The translations under genes were made by a program, and so were the position numbers. A stretch of DNA of 64,000 nucleotides from positions 3,630,001 to 3,694,000 of the forward strand of contig WPIO01000008.1 in the NCBI GenBank assembly GCA_009760855.2, written 5' to 3'. This DNA comes from Cristatella mucedo (Eukaryota > Bryozoa > Phylactolaemata > Cristatellidae). Of the stretch, positions 48,701-53,246 are shown one piece after another. Numbering within the stretch: position 1 is the first letter of the stretch; every line of letters starts with the position of its first letter. The notes under the pieces were generated by a model. That model had not been told where the DNA came from. It worked only from the letters and a program-made list of their open reading frames with translations, and did no database searches.

Positions 48701-49473
48701 ACCGCCCGGTCCTCCTCCTTGTGGGGGGTAAACATCATCGAATCATGAAGCTCCTACGGCAGGCAAAAAAATAATGGATATTAAATTAAGTTTCAGCTTT
48801 TTCTCACTTACGCGTCGCGTCAGCACCCGAGCAAGGCTCACGATGGAGAGATCCGGTCGGAGGTACCGGTCTGCCAGTTCGGCGAAGCTCTTGCACTCTC
48901 CAACACTAGTGAATGCGAAAGCAGATATCGCTAGAAGAGGGAACTTTGATTAACGCGGAAAACCTCTTCATCTAATATAAGTGCGATCAAAAACCATGAG
49001 TGACCTGCCAGAAGCGGTCGCCTAGGCTGTAGAAACCACACCCACCCAGATGAGTCTCTGCCGACGACGGAACGATTCGGTCAGCAGTCGCTTCAGTCTG
49101 TAGCGACTACGCTCTGTCGGTCCTCCAGTGGATTCTGCCCTACTAGTTCACGAGGGCGCGTTTCCGCATCGGGCTTATGGGCCACCGCCGGAAAAGAAGT
49201 TAGGCGGAGTACACAAGTTGGGCGGAGTTCTTGAGTTCGTTCTCTATTGCATCGTAACGTCGGCCTATGCAATAAGCTAATAAAGCGATAGCGCACGGCG
49301 AGATTTTGAGCTGCACATGACCACGCATGTTTCAAGGCGATAAGGAATATTTCGTGCACCATATTTTCGGTAGTCCGATCCTTACCATATAGATACCAAT
49401 TTTGCCGCAGGGCGTTGGGGTATACCGACCAGCGGACGCTTCGTGCTCTCGAGACTTCGCCGACGTGCGGCAT
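8575..49473 (-). CDS. Large multi-exon coiled-coil / C2-like / multipass membrane protein (unrecognised, C-terminus outside window)
   Basis: I do not recognise this gene by name. Exons on the minus strand: 49473-49386, 48930-48812, 47157-46980 (donor uncertain), 46149-46035, 44415-44156, 37593-37321, 37082-36941, 35415-35273, 31894-31725, 29404-29273, 29138-28983, 25298-25130, 23645-23466, 21698-21559, 14912-14772 (less certain), 13816-13598, 11736-11484, 11298-11117, 10988-10673 (donor uncertain), 9210-9049, 8673-8575. Each open frame is bounded by AG and GT, and intron phases agree across every junction except those after exons 3 and 19, which need a choice of donor. The order is acidic N-terminus, coiled coil, C2-like region, acidic linker, at least three or four membrane helices, then a soluble tail; about 1,200 residues are visible. 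Large introns are swollen by LINEs and satellites. Such an architecture is known for ciliary and membrane-contact proteins, but that role is inference only. The last exon ends at a GTAAGT donor, so the gene continues to the left. Confidence 0.85.
10296..10512 (+). mobile_element. CR1/L2-like LINE 3' tail
   Basis: It contains the typical pre-tail motifs (CTGCTACTAACCATATTTGC, TGACCCTGTGCATGTCAC, TTTCAGCAAATGTAAAGTGC), then the hairpin (AAAAAGAGATTGGGTTATCT) and ATTATTATTG. It sits just downstream of exon 19 of the large gene. Confidence 0.8.
10673..14912 (-). CDS. Membrane-helix exons 15-19 of the large gene
   Basis: Exon 15 (14912-14772; weak acceptor, GTACCT donor) reads [20 protein letters not shown] and fits the phases on both sides. 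Exon 16 (13816-13598) holds the first clear hydrophobic helix, [17 protein letters not shown]. Exon 17 (11736-11484) holds [20 protein letters not shown] and, after [16 protein letters not shown], a second segment [15 protein letters not shown]. Exon 18 (11298-11117) holds [20 protein letters not shown]. Exon 19 (from 10988) returns to soluble sequence: [20 protein letters not shown] and [20 protein letters not shown], then an acidic run [10 protein letters not shown]. Its 3' limit is uncertain: a phase-0 CAG/GTTACT donor at 10673 joins exon 20 in frame, while read-through reaches a stop at 10661. These exons make this a multipass integral membrane protein. Confidence 0.8.
11890..12040 (+). 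mobile_element. tRNA-derived SINE with LINE-like tail (family B), copy 1
   Basis: The tRNA-like head CAGCGGCTAAGGTGCTCGCC (box A region) and GAGGTTGTGGGTTTGAGCAC (box B region) are followed by GGCGCCTGAATAGAGATTAC and CTCTTGGGGCGCT, which mirror the LINE 3' hairpin. It lies in the intron between exons 16 and 17. Confidence 0.7.
12049..12133. repeat. (CA)n then (TA)n microsatellite
   Basis: About 30 CA repeats run straight into about 12 TA repeats. Confidence 0.95.
12325..12425 (-). mobile_element. LINE 3' tail, minus strand
   Basis: Reverse-complement tail: TTGATAAAGCGTCCTCAGAG, AACTCTGTCTCTTTCTTGAC and TTTACATTTGCTGC, then the variable region. Confidence 0.7.
12691..12825. repeat. 27-bp minisatellite, five units
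   Basis: Five tandem copies of a 27-base unit (GGATAGCCCGGCAGGTGGAT and AAAAGGT), exactly 135 bases, each differing by one to three changes. On the minus strand it is open and would encode a nine-residue repeat GYPPFIHLP. It lies in the intron between exons 16 and 17, so translation is unlikely. Confidence 0.9.
13076..13386 (+). mobile_element. LINE 3' tail with (TA)n inside its hairpin
   Basis: Standard pre-tail motifs lead to AAATTTAAAGTGTCTAGAAA. About 14 TA repeats (13306-13333) then interrupt what is normally the hairpin loop, before TTCAGTTCTCCGAGGGTGCT and a TTA-rich end. Confidence 0.75.
14023..14098 (-). mobile_element. LINE 3' tail, minus strand
   Basis: AATAATAATA, then TGTAGAGCCCTAAGATGGTG and AACTCTTTGTCTATGCACTT, a diverged reverse-complement tail in the intron between exons 15 and 16. 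Confidence 0.55.
14296..14376. repeat. About 20-bp GC-rich tandem repeat
   Basis: Roughly four imperfect copies of GCGAAAGGGATGGCAGCACT, with unit length varying by one or two bases. Confidence 0.7.
15398..15553 (-). mobile_element. tRNA-derived SINE (family A), minus strand
   Basis: Reading the minus strand: a tRNA-like head with box B (GGTTCGAGTACGG-like), then the family body with paired AGCCATGAAGGCTCTTCTGC and the ending GGCTGTTAAATCAGC. It matches the copies at 16599, 22583 and 36561. Confidence 0.7.
16492..16592. mobile_element. Short element with 10-bp terminal inverted repeats
   Basis: CTTAAACGCC at the left and GGCGTTTAAG at the right form a perfect 10-bp inverted repeat enclosing GC-rich sequence with repeated GTCGGAAC and GCCGCTTGAAG motifs. 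It could be a very small MITE or a tandem-repeat by-product; no target duplication was seen. Confidence 0.4.
16599..16783 (+). mobile_element. tRNA-derived SINE (family A), most complete copy
   Basis: The pol III promoter is well preserved: box A TGGCACAGTAGG at 16609-16620 and box B GGTTCGATTCC at 16660-16670. The body holds an inverted repeat (CACCACTGCAAGCGGTGGTG) and AAGGCTCTTCTGTCGC. It ends in GGCTGTTTAATCAGCTAGGA with an (ATTT)n tail. The head resembles a tRNA but is not a full cloverleaf gene. Confidence 0.85.
17135..17278 (+). mobile_element. tRNA-derived SINE with LINE-like tail (family B), best copy
   Basis: Head GGTTTGGTCGAGTGGTTAAG (Ser/Leu-tRNA-like box A), then box B GGGCTCGAGCC at 17198-17208. 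The tail AAGCGCCTGAATGGAGATTA and AGTTCTCTTGGGACGCTATA copies the hairpin that ends the CR1/L2-like LINEs here. The LINE is presumably the mobilising partner. Confidence 0.85.
17385..19112 (+). mobile_element. CR1/L2-like LINE with reverse transcriptase, longest copy
   Basis: The first frame (17431-17958) encodes RT blocks: [53 protein letters not shown] (motif A) and [14 protein letters not shown] (motif B). The catalytic motif C follows in another frame as [14 protein letters not shown], then [15 protein letters not shown]. Later segments (18310-18860) carry [32 protein letters not shown] and [15 protein letters not shown]. It ends in the hairpin and a TTATTA tail at 19036-19112. The 5' end and endonuclease are missing, and there are at least three frameshifts. 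Confidence 0.92.
19320..20180 (+). mobile_element. Second, divergent LINE RT fragment
   Basis: It encodes [19 protein letters not shown] (motif A), [20 protein letters not shown] (motif B), [11 protein letters not shown] (motif C) and then [20 protein letters not shown]. It is more degenerate than the 17.4 kb copy and split by an expansion of GATATG near 19435-19472. It has no intact hairpin tail. Confidence 0.85.
20190..20700 (-). mobile_element. LINE 3' fragment, minus strand
   Basis: The minus strand encodes [20 protein letters not shown] and [13 protein letters not shown], the same post-RT region as in the 4.4 and 18 kb copies. It faces the plus-strand fragment at 19.3-20.2 kb. Confidence 0.75.
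21020..21430 (+). mobile_element. 3' end of the second LINE-like family, copy 2
   Basis: The frame reads [20 protein letters not shown] and [20 protein letters not shown]. The nucleotide sequence matches 7926-8290 and 41540-41760, ending in GTTACAGATAGAGATTCGTA and an ATGATTA-rich tail. Confidence 0.65.
21559..25298 (-). CDS. Linker exons 12-14 of the large gene
   Basis: Exon 12 (25298-25130) is Ser/Pro rich ([20 protein letters not shown]). Its acceptor TTCCAG, rather than a nearer GTCAG, gives the phase 2 needed by exon 11. Exon 13 (23645-23466) has a basic stretch ([13 protein letters not shown]) followed at once by an acidic one ([20 protein letters not shown]), then [23 protein letters not shown] is a good casein kinase 2 type site cluster. 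Exon 14 (21698-21559) begins after CTCTGCAG with [11 protein letters not shown] and ends HTVSV in phase 2 at GTGAGT. The block is probably a disordered cytosolic linker between the C2-like region and the membrane part. A 3.7 kb intron with a minus-strand LINE separates exons 12 and 13. Confidence 0.75.
22583..22662 (+). mobile_element. SINE family A, 3' fragment
   Basis: Contains CAAGCGGCAGTGATGGCCAT, CAAGGCTCTTCTGCCGCTTT and GAGGTTGTTAAATCAGCTAC, the body and end of family A without its tRNA head. Confidence 0.7.
23131..23204. repeat. (CT)n microsatellite
   Basis: About 36 CT dinucleotides. Confidence 0.95.
24190..25060 (-). mobile_element. LINE fragment, minus strand
   Basis: The minus strand encodes a remnant of RT motif C (CADDTTQ-like, near 24815), then [20 protein letters not shown], then further left [17 protein letters not shown] and [20 protein letters not shown]. 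It lies in the intron between exons 12 and 13 and is inactive through several frame breaks. Confidence 0.8.
27224..27675 (+). mobile_element. 5'-truncated LINE inserted in the 21-bp satellite
   Basis: It starts at CTCCCCCACCAGGCCAAGCA, matching the 18.65 kb region of the longer LINE, and ends with CGCCTAGAAAGAGGTTGATT, CTCTGAGGGTGCTTTATCAA and a TTATTATTA tail. Satellite resumes directly on both sides, so the insertion is younger than the array. Confidence 0.85.
27985..28048 (+). mobile_element. LINE 3' tail
   Basis: AGTACCTAGAAAGAGATTAA and TTCTCTGAGGGGCTCTG, followed by a TTATTTTAATCATCATTA tail. Confidence 0.65.
28983..37082 (-). CDS. C2-like region, exons 7-11 of the large gene
   Basis: Five exons (37082-36941, 35415-35273, 31894-31725, 29404-29273, 29138-28983) join in matching phases (1, 0, 2, 2). 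The product runs through [20 protein letters not shown] and [20 protein letters not shown] to [20 protein letters not shown], then [58 protein letters not shown] and [20 protein letters not shown]. Alternating hydrophobic strands with the pattern '[20 protein letters not shown]' followed by 'FELF' strands resemble a C2 beta-sandwich, the fold that binds lipids or partner proteins. I do not see the full set of acidic calcium-binding loop residues, so calcium dependence is doubtful. The block lies between the coiled coil and the membrane helices. The C2 assignment comes from pattern only. Confidence 0.75.
29505..30900. other. No gene recognised
   Basis: Intron sequence between exons 9 and 10 of the large gene. 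It has no long frames and no repeat matching others in the window, apart from a short GATGCACTCC-type tandem at about 29438-29505, partly inside the intron. Confidence 0.4.
30905..31040 (+). mobile_element. tRNA-derived SINE-like element (family C)
   Basis: TCTCGACAGTCGGTAGAGCA resembles a tRNA box A, and GGTTCAAGTCGCTCGACGTG a box B with 3' acceptor strand; the spacing fits a tRNA of about 75 bases. The rest (CACTCAACCCCATGGGCACA) is non-tRNA. Only one copy was seen, so it could instead be a decayed tRNA gene. Confidence 0.5.
31277..31465 (-). mobile_element. LINE 3' end, minus strand
   Basis: (AAT)n, then TTGATAAAGCGCCCTCAGAG and TTCATCTCTTTCTAGGCGCT, followed by GTAAAATCATGCTTACAAAA and AACATGGTTAGGGGTG, the reverse complement of the usual 3' end. 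Confidence 0.85.
32600..33545 (-). mobile_element. LINE fragment, minus strand
   Basis: A reverse-complement tail lies at about 32640-32690 (TTGCACCCCAGGAGAACTAG). Reading the minus strand leftward from 33510 there is an RT motif C remnant (FxADDMQL), then [19 protein letters not shown] and [20 protein letters not shown]. Strongly degraded. It lies in the intron between exons 8 and 9. Confidence 0.75.
33546..35272. other. No gene recognised
   Basis: Intron sequence with mostly AT-rich, short frames and no match to the repeats described here. Confidence 0.4.
36134..36259. repeat. 14-bp tandem array, nine units, with CRE-like cores
   Basis: Exactly nine units of GGCTACGTCACTAC (126 bases). 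Six units keep TACGTCA, the reverse complement of the CREB/ATF variant TGACGTA; the other three differ by one base in this core. It lies in the 1.5 kb intron between exons 7 and 8, reversed relative to the gene. Confidence 0.9.
36561..36733 (-). mobile_element. SINE family A, nearly full copy, minus strand
   Basis: Reverse complement of the 16599 copy over its whole length: AAATCCTAGCTGATTAAACA at the left and CATCACGGCTCAC (tRNA head) at the right. It is bounded by (TA)n on both sides. Box B reads GGTTCAATCCC here. Confidence 0.85.
36737..36911. repeat. (TA)n and (TG)n-rich microsatellite block
   Basis: A short TA run, then about 160 bases of TGTG/TGCG/TATG. Frames here are simple-sequence artefacts. 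Confidence 0.9.
37321..37593 (-). CDS. Coiled-coil exon of the large gene
   Basis: An exon of exactly 91 codons, phase 0 at both ends, with a clean acceptor (TTTCAG) and donor (GTGAGC). The sequence is almost continuous charged helix, from [19 protein letters not shown] through [18 protein letters not shown] to RRRRAEVK, with heptad-like spacing of hydrophobic residues. This is a clear coiled coil of about 90 residues, likely a dimerisation or scaffolding segment. It follows exon 5 (44156) across a 6.6 kb intron and precedes the C2-like exons by only 238 bases. Confidence 0.85.
37846..37931. repeat. 29-bp tandem repeat
   Basis: Two and a half copies of GGGTAGGCGTGGGTGGCGTG plus TGATCTTAT. 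Confidence 0.75.
38648..38740 (-). mobile_element. LINE 3' tail, minus strand
   Basis: ATAATAATGATGATAATAAC, then AGAGCATCCCAAAAGAACTA and AATCTCTTTCTAAGCACTTT. Confidence 0.65.
39046..39615 (+). mobile_element. 5'-truncated LINE
   Basis: Encodes [18 protein letters not shown] across the start of the fragment, then [20 protein letters not shown] and [11 protein letters not shown]. It ends with TGCCTGAAAGAGATTAGGCT, CTCTGAGGGCACTATAGAAA and a TTATTATTG tail. Confidence 0.85.
39883..40010 (+). mobile_element. tRNA-like SINE fragment (family D)
   Basis: CCCGGTCGACGAGTAATTAA resembles a box A region, and CATCGGGTTCGAATCTTAGT contains a near-perfect box B. A single copy with a short body. Confidence 0.45.
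40083..40305 (+). mobile_element. LINE 3' tail
   Basis: Standard pre-tail motifs (GTGCATGTCACTCCTAACCA, TTTGCAGCAAATGTAAAGTG), hairpin and ATTCTTATTA. Confidence 0.85.
40400..41460. other. CpG-rich intronic segment, unassigned
   Basis: A GC/CpG-rich stretch inside the 6.6 kb intron between exons 5 and 6. On the plus strand a frame ending [20 protein letters not shown] runs into CGGCGGCA/GTGAGT at 40667, a strong donor sequence, so a plus-strand first exon is conceivable. No family match, and (CAG/CGG)n composition alone could produce it. Confidence 0.3.
41540..41760 (+). mobile_element. 3' end of the second LINE-like family, copy 3
   Basis: CTCCTGACTCTGCTATGCTT, GTTTCGTGAGACGAAGTCTG and ACCGAAAGCCGCTTAGGCTG match the copies at 8.1 and 21.2 kb; it ends GTGGAGTTAGAGACGGAGAT. 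Confidence 0.65.
41880..41948. repeat. 31-bp direct repeat
   Basis: Two adjacent near-identical copies of ATCGGACACACCGGCACACA plus GACAAACACA. Confidence 0.8.
42600..43440 (+). mobile_element. Degenerate LINE fragment with (TTCC)n insertion
   Basis: Encodes [20 protein letters not shown] and [16 protein letters not shown], aligned with [20 protein letters not shown] of the 18 kb LINE. A (TTCC)n run sits at 43018-43105. It ends with GTGCCTAGGAAAAGAGGAAG and TTCTCTGCTGCC, a mutated tail hairpin. Confidence 0.8.
43018..43105. repeat. (TTCC)n microsatellite
   Basis: About 20 TTCC units with a few interruptions, inside LINE-derived sequence. Confidence 0.9.
44156..49473 (-). CDS. N-terminal exons 1-5 of the large gene
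   Basis: Exon 1 (49473-49386) opens with an ATG reading [15 protein letters not shown], has an in-frame TAA 33 bases upstream and ends in phase 1 at GTAAGG. Exon 2 (48930-48812) follows a pyrimidine-rich acceptor in matching phase and reads [18 protein letters not shown], ending at GTAAGT. Exon 3 starts at 47157 in phase 0; its most obvious donor (GTACCC) gives phase 1 while exon 4 needs phase 0, so either a small exon is missed or a weak internal GTTCAT donor after SQMEK is used. Exon 4 (46149-46035) reads [19 protein letters not shown] and joins exon 5 (44415-44156) in phase 1, giving [20 protein letters not shown]. The block is acidic, hydrophilic and probably cytosolic. The start codon is the least certain part, because an upstream non-coding exon cannot be excluded. 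Confidence 0.7.
44758..44830 (-). mobile_element. LINE 3' tail, minus strand
   Basis: TCGCACCCCAAGAGAGCCAG and ATCTCTTTCTAGACGCTTTA, a diverged reverse-complement tail. Confidence 0.65.
44832..46034. other. No gene recognised
   Basis: Intron between exons 4 and 5. Mixed AT-rich sequence with no recognisable repeat or exon. Confidence 0.4.
47158..48811. other. Intron with a small GC-rich patch
   Basis: Mostly featureless. A GC-rich patch at 48410-48560 has an ATG frame on the minus strand ([18 protein letters not shown]) and a GTGAGA site, plus GCCGCCATGTTGTTTAC (reverse of a YY1-like ATGGCGGC). Its phase does not fit exon 3, so I do not call it coding; an alternative promoter is possible. 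Confidence 0.3.
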
Positions 49474-49849
49474 ATTAAACGTTACACAGAACGCTTTCCT
49501 TTATAGGGCTTACAAAACGGAGGCTCCGATGTGGGGAAGAGCATACCAGATGCAATGCAACTGAGCTAGCGACTCTGCTAGTAATACAAACGTGCTGAAT
49601 CAGCTCCTGGACTTAAGTACTGAGCCATATACATAGCTCGTGTAGTGGGTTGAGCTGGTGCCTCAAAGTGTTGCTAATTGGCTGTAGTTTCTGCACCGAT
49701 GCACGCAGTTCTGCGATAGCAGCAGAGCACGGCAACACCATCCATAGCCACTGGTGAGTGGCTCCAGCATACTGCTGCCTCATTCGATTGTCCAAAGTAC
49801 AGCTGATTAACAGTAACCTCATCGCGTATAGTTTGTCACTTTTACGGTG

Positions 49850-49936
49850 CTACTGCGATAGTAAAGACCGTCCGTCAGGGGATTCGATCCCACGTCTGGA
49901 ACGATAGCATCGCTGCTACCTAGCCAGCTTGGCCAT
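49850..49936 (-). mobile_element. tRNA-like SINE fragment (family E)
   Basis: On the minus strand TGGCCAAGCTGGCTAGGTAG fits box A and GGGATCGAATCCCC fits box B, with tRNA-like spacing. No clear acceptor stem, so a SINE head is more likely than a tRNA gene. Confidence 0.5.
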
Positions 49937-49939
49937 AGA

Positions 49940-50890
49940 CTTCCTACCGGTCAATTCAAATAGTTAAGTTGAAGTCCTGCTTGGAAATTATGACGTCAGC
50001 AGCGTTGCTACTTAGACCGAGCTAGGTATGTCGCACGGATTAATTTTAATATTTGAATTCTCTCCCTTCATCTCTGCCAGCATAGCTACGGCTGCGGCTC
50101 GTGCCGGCAGCTGTTCTACTGCAATGGCTTCCAGACCCTTCTAGACTCGATTGGTCAGTATCATTTTAGTGTGCTGCCTGGAAGCACTTGCACACAAGTT
50201 GAAATAATAAAGTACGACTGCTGCACTGCTGCCATGACATTCGAGGGCATGACGCATGGAGCCTCAAGGTAAAGGCAGACAAGAATAAGTCAATCTGGCA
50301 AAAAAGGTGACCGCCCATTGTGTGAGCGTTGGTAAGCGTGAGCTGCGAGCTGCTACACTCAGCCAGCAGCTGCCACCGGACCGTTGCAACCCGGTCAAGC
50401 CAATGCAGAATGCGTCTTTTTTCTGAGCAGTAGACAGTACTCCACTGGCGTCCAGTGAGCTCGCGGCATCGATGCACCCAATTCGAATCGTGACGAAGAT
50501 AGCACACTAAGTTTGAGGCTGCTCGTGGTAGCACAATAAAACCAAAGGCGAACCCGATCTGGGCTAGTGGTCTGGTGTGCGACCCGGTCTGGCGACGATG
50601 CTTAAATGCAGTAGCTGAAGTCAGGAATGCAATGAGCTCGTGCAGATGTGGTCACTAACTATCAAGGACTCTCCAAATGACTAAAAGAAAACAAGCTGGC
50701 AGTAATGAATCTCGAGGGCCAAGCGGTGAGCCCTCTTTGGTAGCTGACAAGTTTGGTCTGTTGCACAGCATTGCAAGCTACCATTGACAAGGCATGATAA
50801 GCAATTGAAACAGATGGTGTCAACCACATCTTGCCAATGCATGAACTCTGGGAAATTCCACGAAGTGAAGAATGAGTGCCGATGATTCGT
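49940..50890. other. Region downstream of DCUN1D3, no gene recognised
   Basis: It should contain the 3' UTR of DCUN1D3, but I could not place a convincing minus-strand polyadenylation signal. Confidence 0.35.
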
Positions 50891-50895
50891 TAATA

Positions 50896-51774
50896 TTAAA
50901 CCTTTGCAATGTCACCTGCAGCTGCAGTCCTCTCGCTGTCTACGAAGTCATCTAACAAACTGGGCCACGCTTCGGAGTCATTGTATGCAGCTAGATTTTC
51001 ACCGATTTGGTCAACAAATAAGAGAAACATGTCCCACGTGTCTCGCGCGATACCTTTTATCGACGGATTGCCCTCGAGAAAGCTCAGCCACCGGCTCAAA
51101 ATCATAGGTTCGCGCTGAGAGAAGACGATCTTCCACAGAGAAACGGCGAGATCCGTGGGCAGCGTTCGCTGCCCATTCTCGCTCTCCAGGGCAAACTTGT
51201 AGGACCAGCGATAAAAGTCTTTGAAATGCCTGTCGGACGCGACCTCCTCCAGCAGACCGGGCAGCTTCAGCTTTATGGAATCGATGCTGTTAACACCTAG
51301 GGTTTGACATCCACTGACGAACTCGGACTCGGTGAAGCAGCACATCGTGGCCGCACCAAACTTCCAGGCGAGCACGAGCACACGGAAGTCGTCGGGACTC
51401 ACGTCGAGATCGGCGCAGAACTTCTGAAGACCGTCCACCAGGATTGCATTATCTGCGGGCTCCTTGTACTTGGCAAAGAGCTCGTGTACGCCACCGGCTC
51501 TCGACAAGTTAGTATATGCTTGCGTGTCCTTGGCTGCAGACTCGACAGCAGCCTGAGACTGCTGCTGCTGTCGCTGCTGAAGCGGCATCGCCAGGCTGTA
51601 GGCGAGGGGCTGCATCGGCAGCTGCACAGGCTTAATCGCCGAGTCGGTGTCCAGCGGAGAGAGTGGCATGCCCACCATAGGTGCCGCTGCTGCCACTCCG
51701 CTCGTCCTCTTCCTTCCGGTCGGCTGCTTTCCCAGACTGCTCGGCCTCGGGCAGCAAGCATTCAAGTTTCCCAT
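50896..51774 (-). CDS. DCUN1D3: DCN1-like protein 3 (DCUN1D3-type cullin neddylation factor)
   Basis: DCN1-like proteins help transfer NEDD8 from the E2 to cullins, activating cullin-RING ubiquitin ligases; the DCUN1D3 branch carries an N-terminal lipid anchor that recruits cullins to membranes. The single coding exon gives 292 residues, close to about 304 in vertebrates. The start MGNLNACC has a Gly-2 myristoylation-type context and Cys-7/8, consistent with a lipidated N-terminus. A Pro/Gln-rich linker (LQQRQQQQSQ) leads to the DCUN1 (PONY) domain from about residue 98 to 285, with DFRVLVLAWKFGAATMCCFT, GQRTLPTDLAVSLWKIVFSQ, IKGIARDTWDMFL and the closing SEAWPSLLDDFVDSE that forms the cullin-binding face in the family. 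A splice acceptor ends at 51781, six bases before the ATG, so the gene has an upstream non-coding exon that I could not place. The frame is intact. Confidence 0.95.
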   Translation of the reverse strand: MGNLNACCPRPSSLGKQPTGRKRTSGVAAAAPMVGMPLSPLDTDSAIKPVQLPMQPLAYSLAMPLQQRQQQQSQAAVESAAKDTQAYTNLSRAGGVHELFAKYKEPADNAILVDGLQKFCADLDVSPDDFRVLVLAWKFGAATMCCFTESEFVSGCQTLGVNSIDSIKLKLPGLLEEVASDRHFKDFYRWSYKFALESENGQRTLPTDLAVSLWKIVFSQREPMILSRWLSFLEGNPSIKGIARDTWDMFLLFVDQIGENLAAYNDSEAWPSLLDDFVDSERTAAAGDIAKV

Positions 51775-51800
51775 CGCATCCTGCGGCGACAAAGGATGTG
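51775..51800 (-). promoter_or_regulatory. 3' splice site just upstream of the DCUN1D3 start codon
   Basis: Reading the minus strand, a pyrimidine-rich stretch ends in GTCGCCGCAG at 51781, then six bases (GATGCG) and the ATG of MGNLNACC. This fixes the start: the open frame extends slightly farther upstream, but those codons would be intronic. It implies a 5' UTR intron. Confidence 0.7.
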
Positions 51801-52117
51801 CAAGCTGAAACGCAGAAACCGACGGTGCGCGTGATCAATGGACAGCAGCACCTGTCTGCTTGAGCGATCCGACTCGATCGCCTATGCCAGATGCGGCCGA
51901 TGCGCGCATTCTCTGGAGCTTCACGCGGCACCAGCGATTGGCTTTTCCAAGGGGCTGCGGCTATGGCAACAGAGCATACAGGCACAGCAGAGCAGCTCAG
52001 TCAAGCGTTGCCAGCGCTGGCAACCGCGTAGATGGGCCGGACCGGGCCCTGGGCGAGCTAGGTTCACAGATGTCAAAAGGAAACTGAAAAGTGCAACTGG
52101 TTGGTAAATAAATAGAT

Positions 52118-52232
52118 AAAGATAACTCAAATCTCTATTCGGGCACTTTGCATGTGCCTCGGGGCTCGAGCCCTTGACCTAAGTCGTTGAAGGTGAGCAC
52201 CTTAAGCCTCGGCCAAAACCAGGGCAGCAGAT
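52118..52232 (-). mobile_element. SINE family B, minus strand
   Basis: LINE-like tail AAATCTCTATTCGGGCACTT at the left, then CGGGGCTCGAGCCC (box B) and GGTGAGCACCTTAAGCCTCG (box A side), reading into CCAAAACCAGGGCAGC. Confidence 0.7.
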
Positions 52233-53207
52233 GTAACAAGGTTTAAGGACAAGGTAACAAGGTGCAAACGAGCAAAGAAAACAGAGAAAACGCCAGTCTT
52301 CATCAGCACTGAGCACCCACACCTCTCCTCACTTTCTTTATGGTGAAGGCCAACGTCAGGACCACGTCAGTGTGGGACTCTTCCAACACTATAGGAAAGA
52401 CAAGCGTGCATCCCAAAAGTGCGGTGGCAGCCAGGTCGCATGCGACAGCCTCTGAGCACAAACCTATCAGGCTGGGACTACTTAAATCCGAGACTGGCCA
52501 GAGTTTGCAGCCAGCAGGTTCCTGCAGCCAGTGGGCAGGCAAGAACCTGAGTTGACAGCTGTAAATACAGTTAAGCCTAATTGATTGCAGCCATTGGCTG
52601 CCGAGACAGACATTGCACCCTACTCGGGATTCGGATGCTCAGGTGCCCAGTATCTGCAGTTTACGACTCTCGAGCAAGCACGGCAGAATTATCGCCCATG
52701 CCAACAGGACGACCACTGAAGTCGGAATCACTAGCGATGCAGTGCGGCCTTCAAGGCGAGCCTTCAAAGCAGTTTCACGAGGATCGAAGCAGCAATCAAT
52801 CAAAGCATCATCGAAAGCATCAAGATCAAATCGGTTGCACGGGCAGCTAGACTCAAGCTGGTAGCACCACATAGAACCAGAAATACGCAGTCTCGTGCTG
52901 CAAGCGAAAATCGGCAATTAAAAAACTTGCTTTAAGCAGCAGAGCAGCATGTCTGCTGGTAGCAGTGCTTCGAAAAGACAGCAACCTGCCGAATTTAGCT
53001 GAGTTACAGGGGGCTTCTGAAAGCGTTCCATTCATTAAACACGGCTATCTTCACCGAGGGAAGTAGCAAGTGAGCTAACCTTGTAAGAAAACAAATTTAA
53101 TGCTACAATGCCGTGAGGACTAAGTAGTCGCTGTGCAGCACAGTTTCGCACAGCGCCCTCCTCCGAGCTCGGGCCCTGATATGTAACCTGAAGTCCATCT
53201 GAAGACT

Positions 53208-53246
53208 AGCGATGCTGCAGGCATGCACCATGCCTGCAGCATCGCT
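53208..53246. repeat. Perfect 18-bp inverted repeat with 3-nt loop
   Basis: AGCGATGCTGCAGGCATG, then CAC, then its exact reverse complement. A single-copy hairpin with no mismatches, in sequence that otherwise looks unconstrained. Confidence 0.9.
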
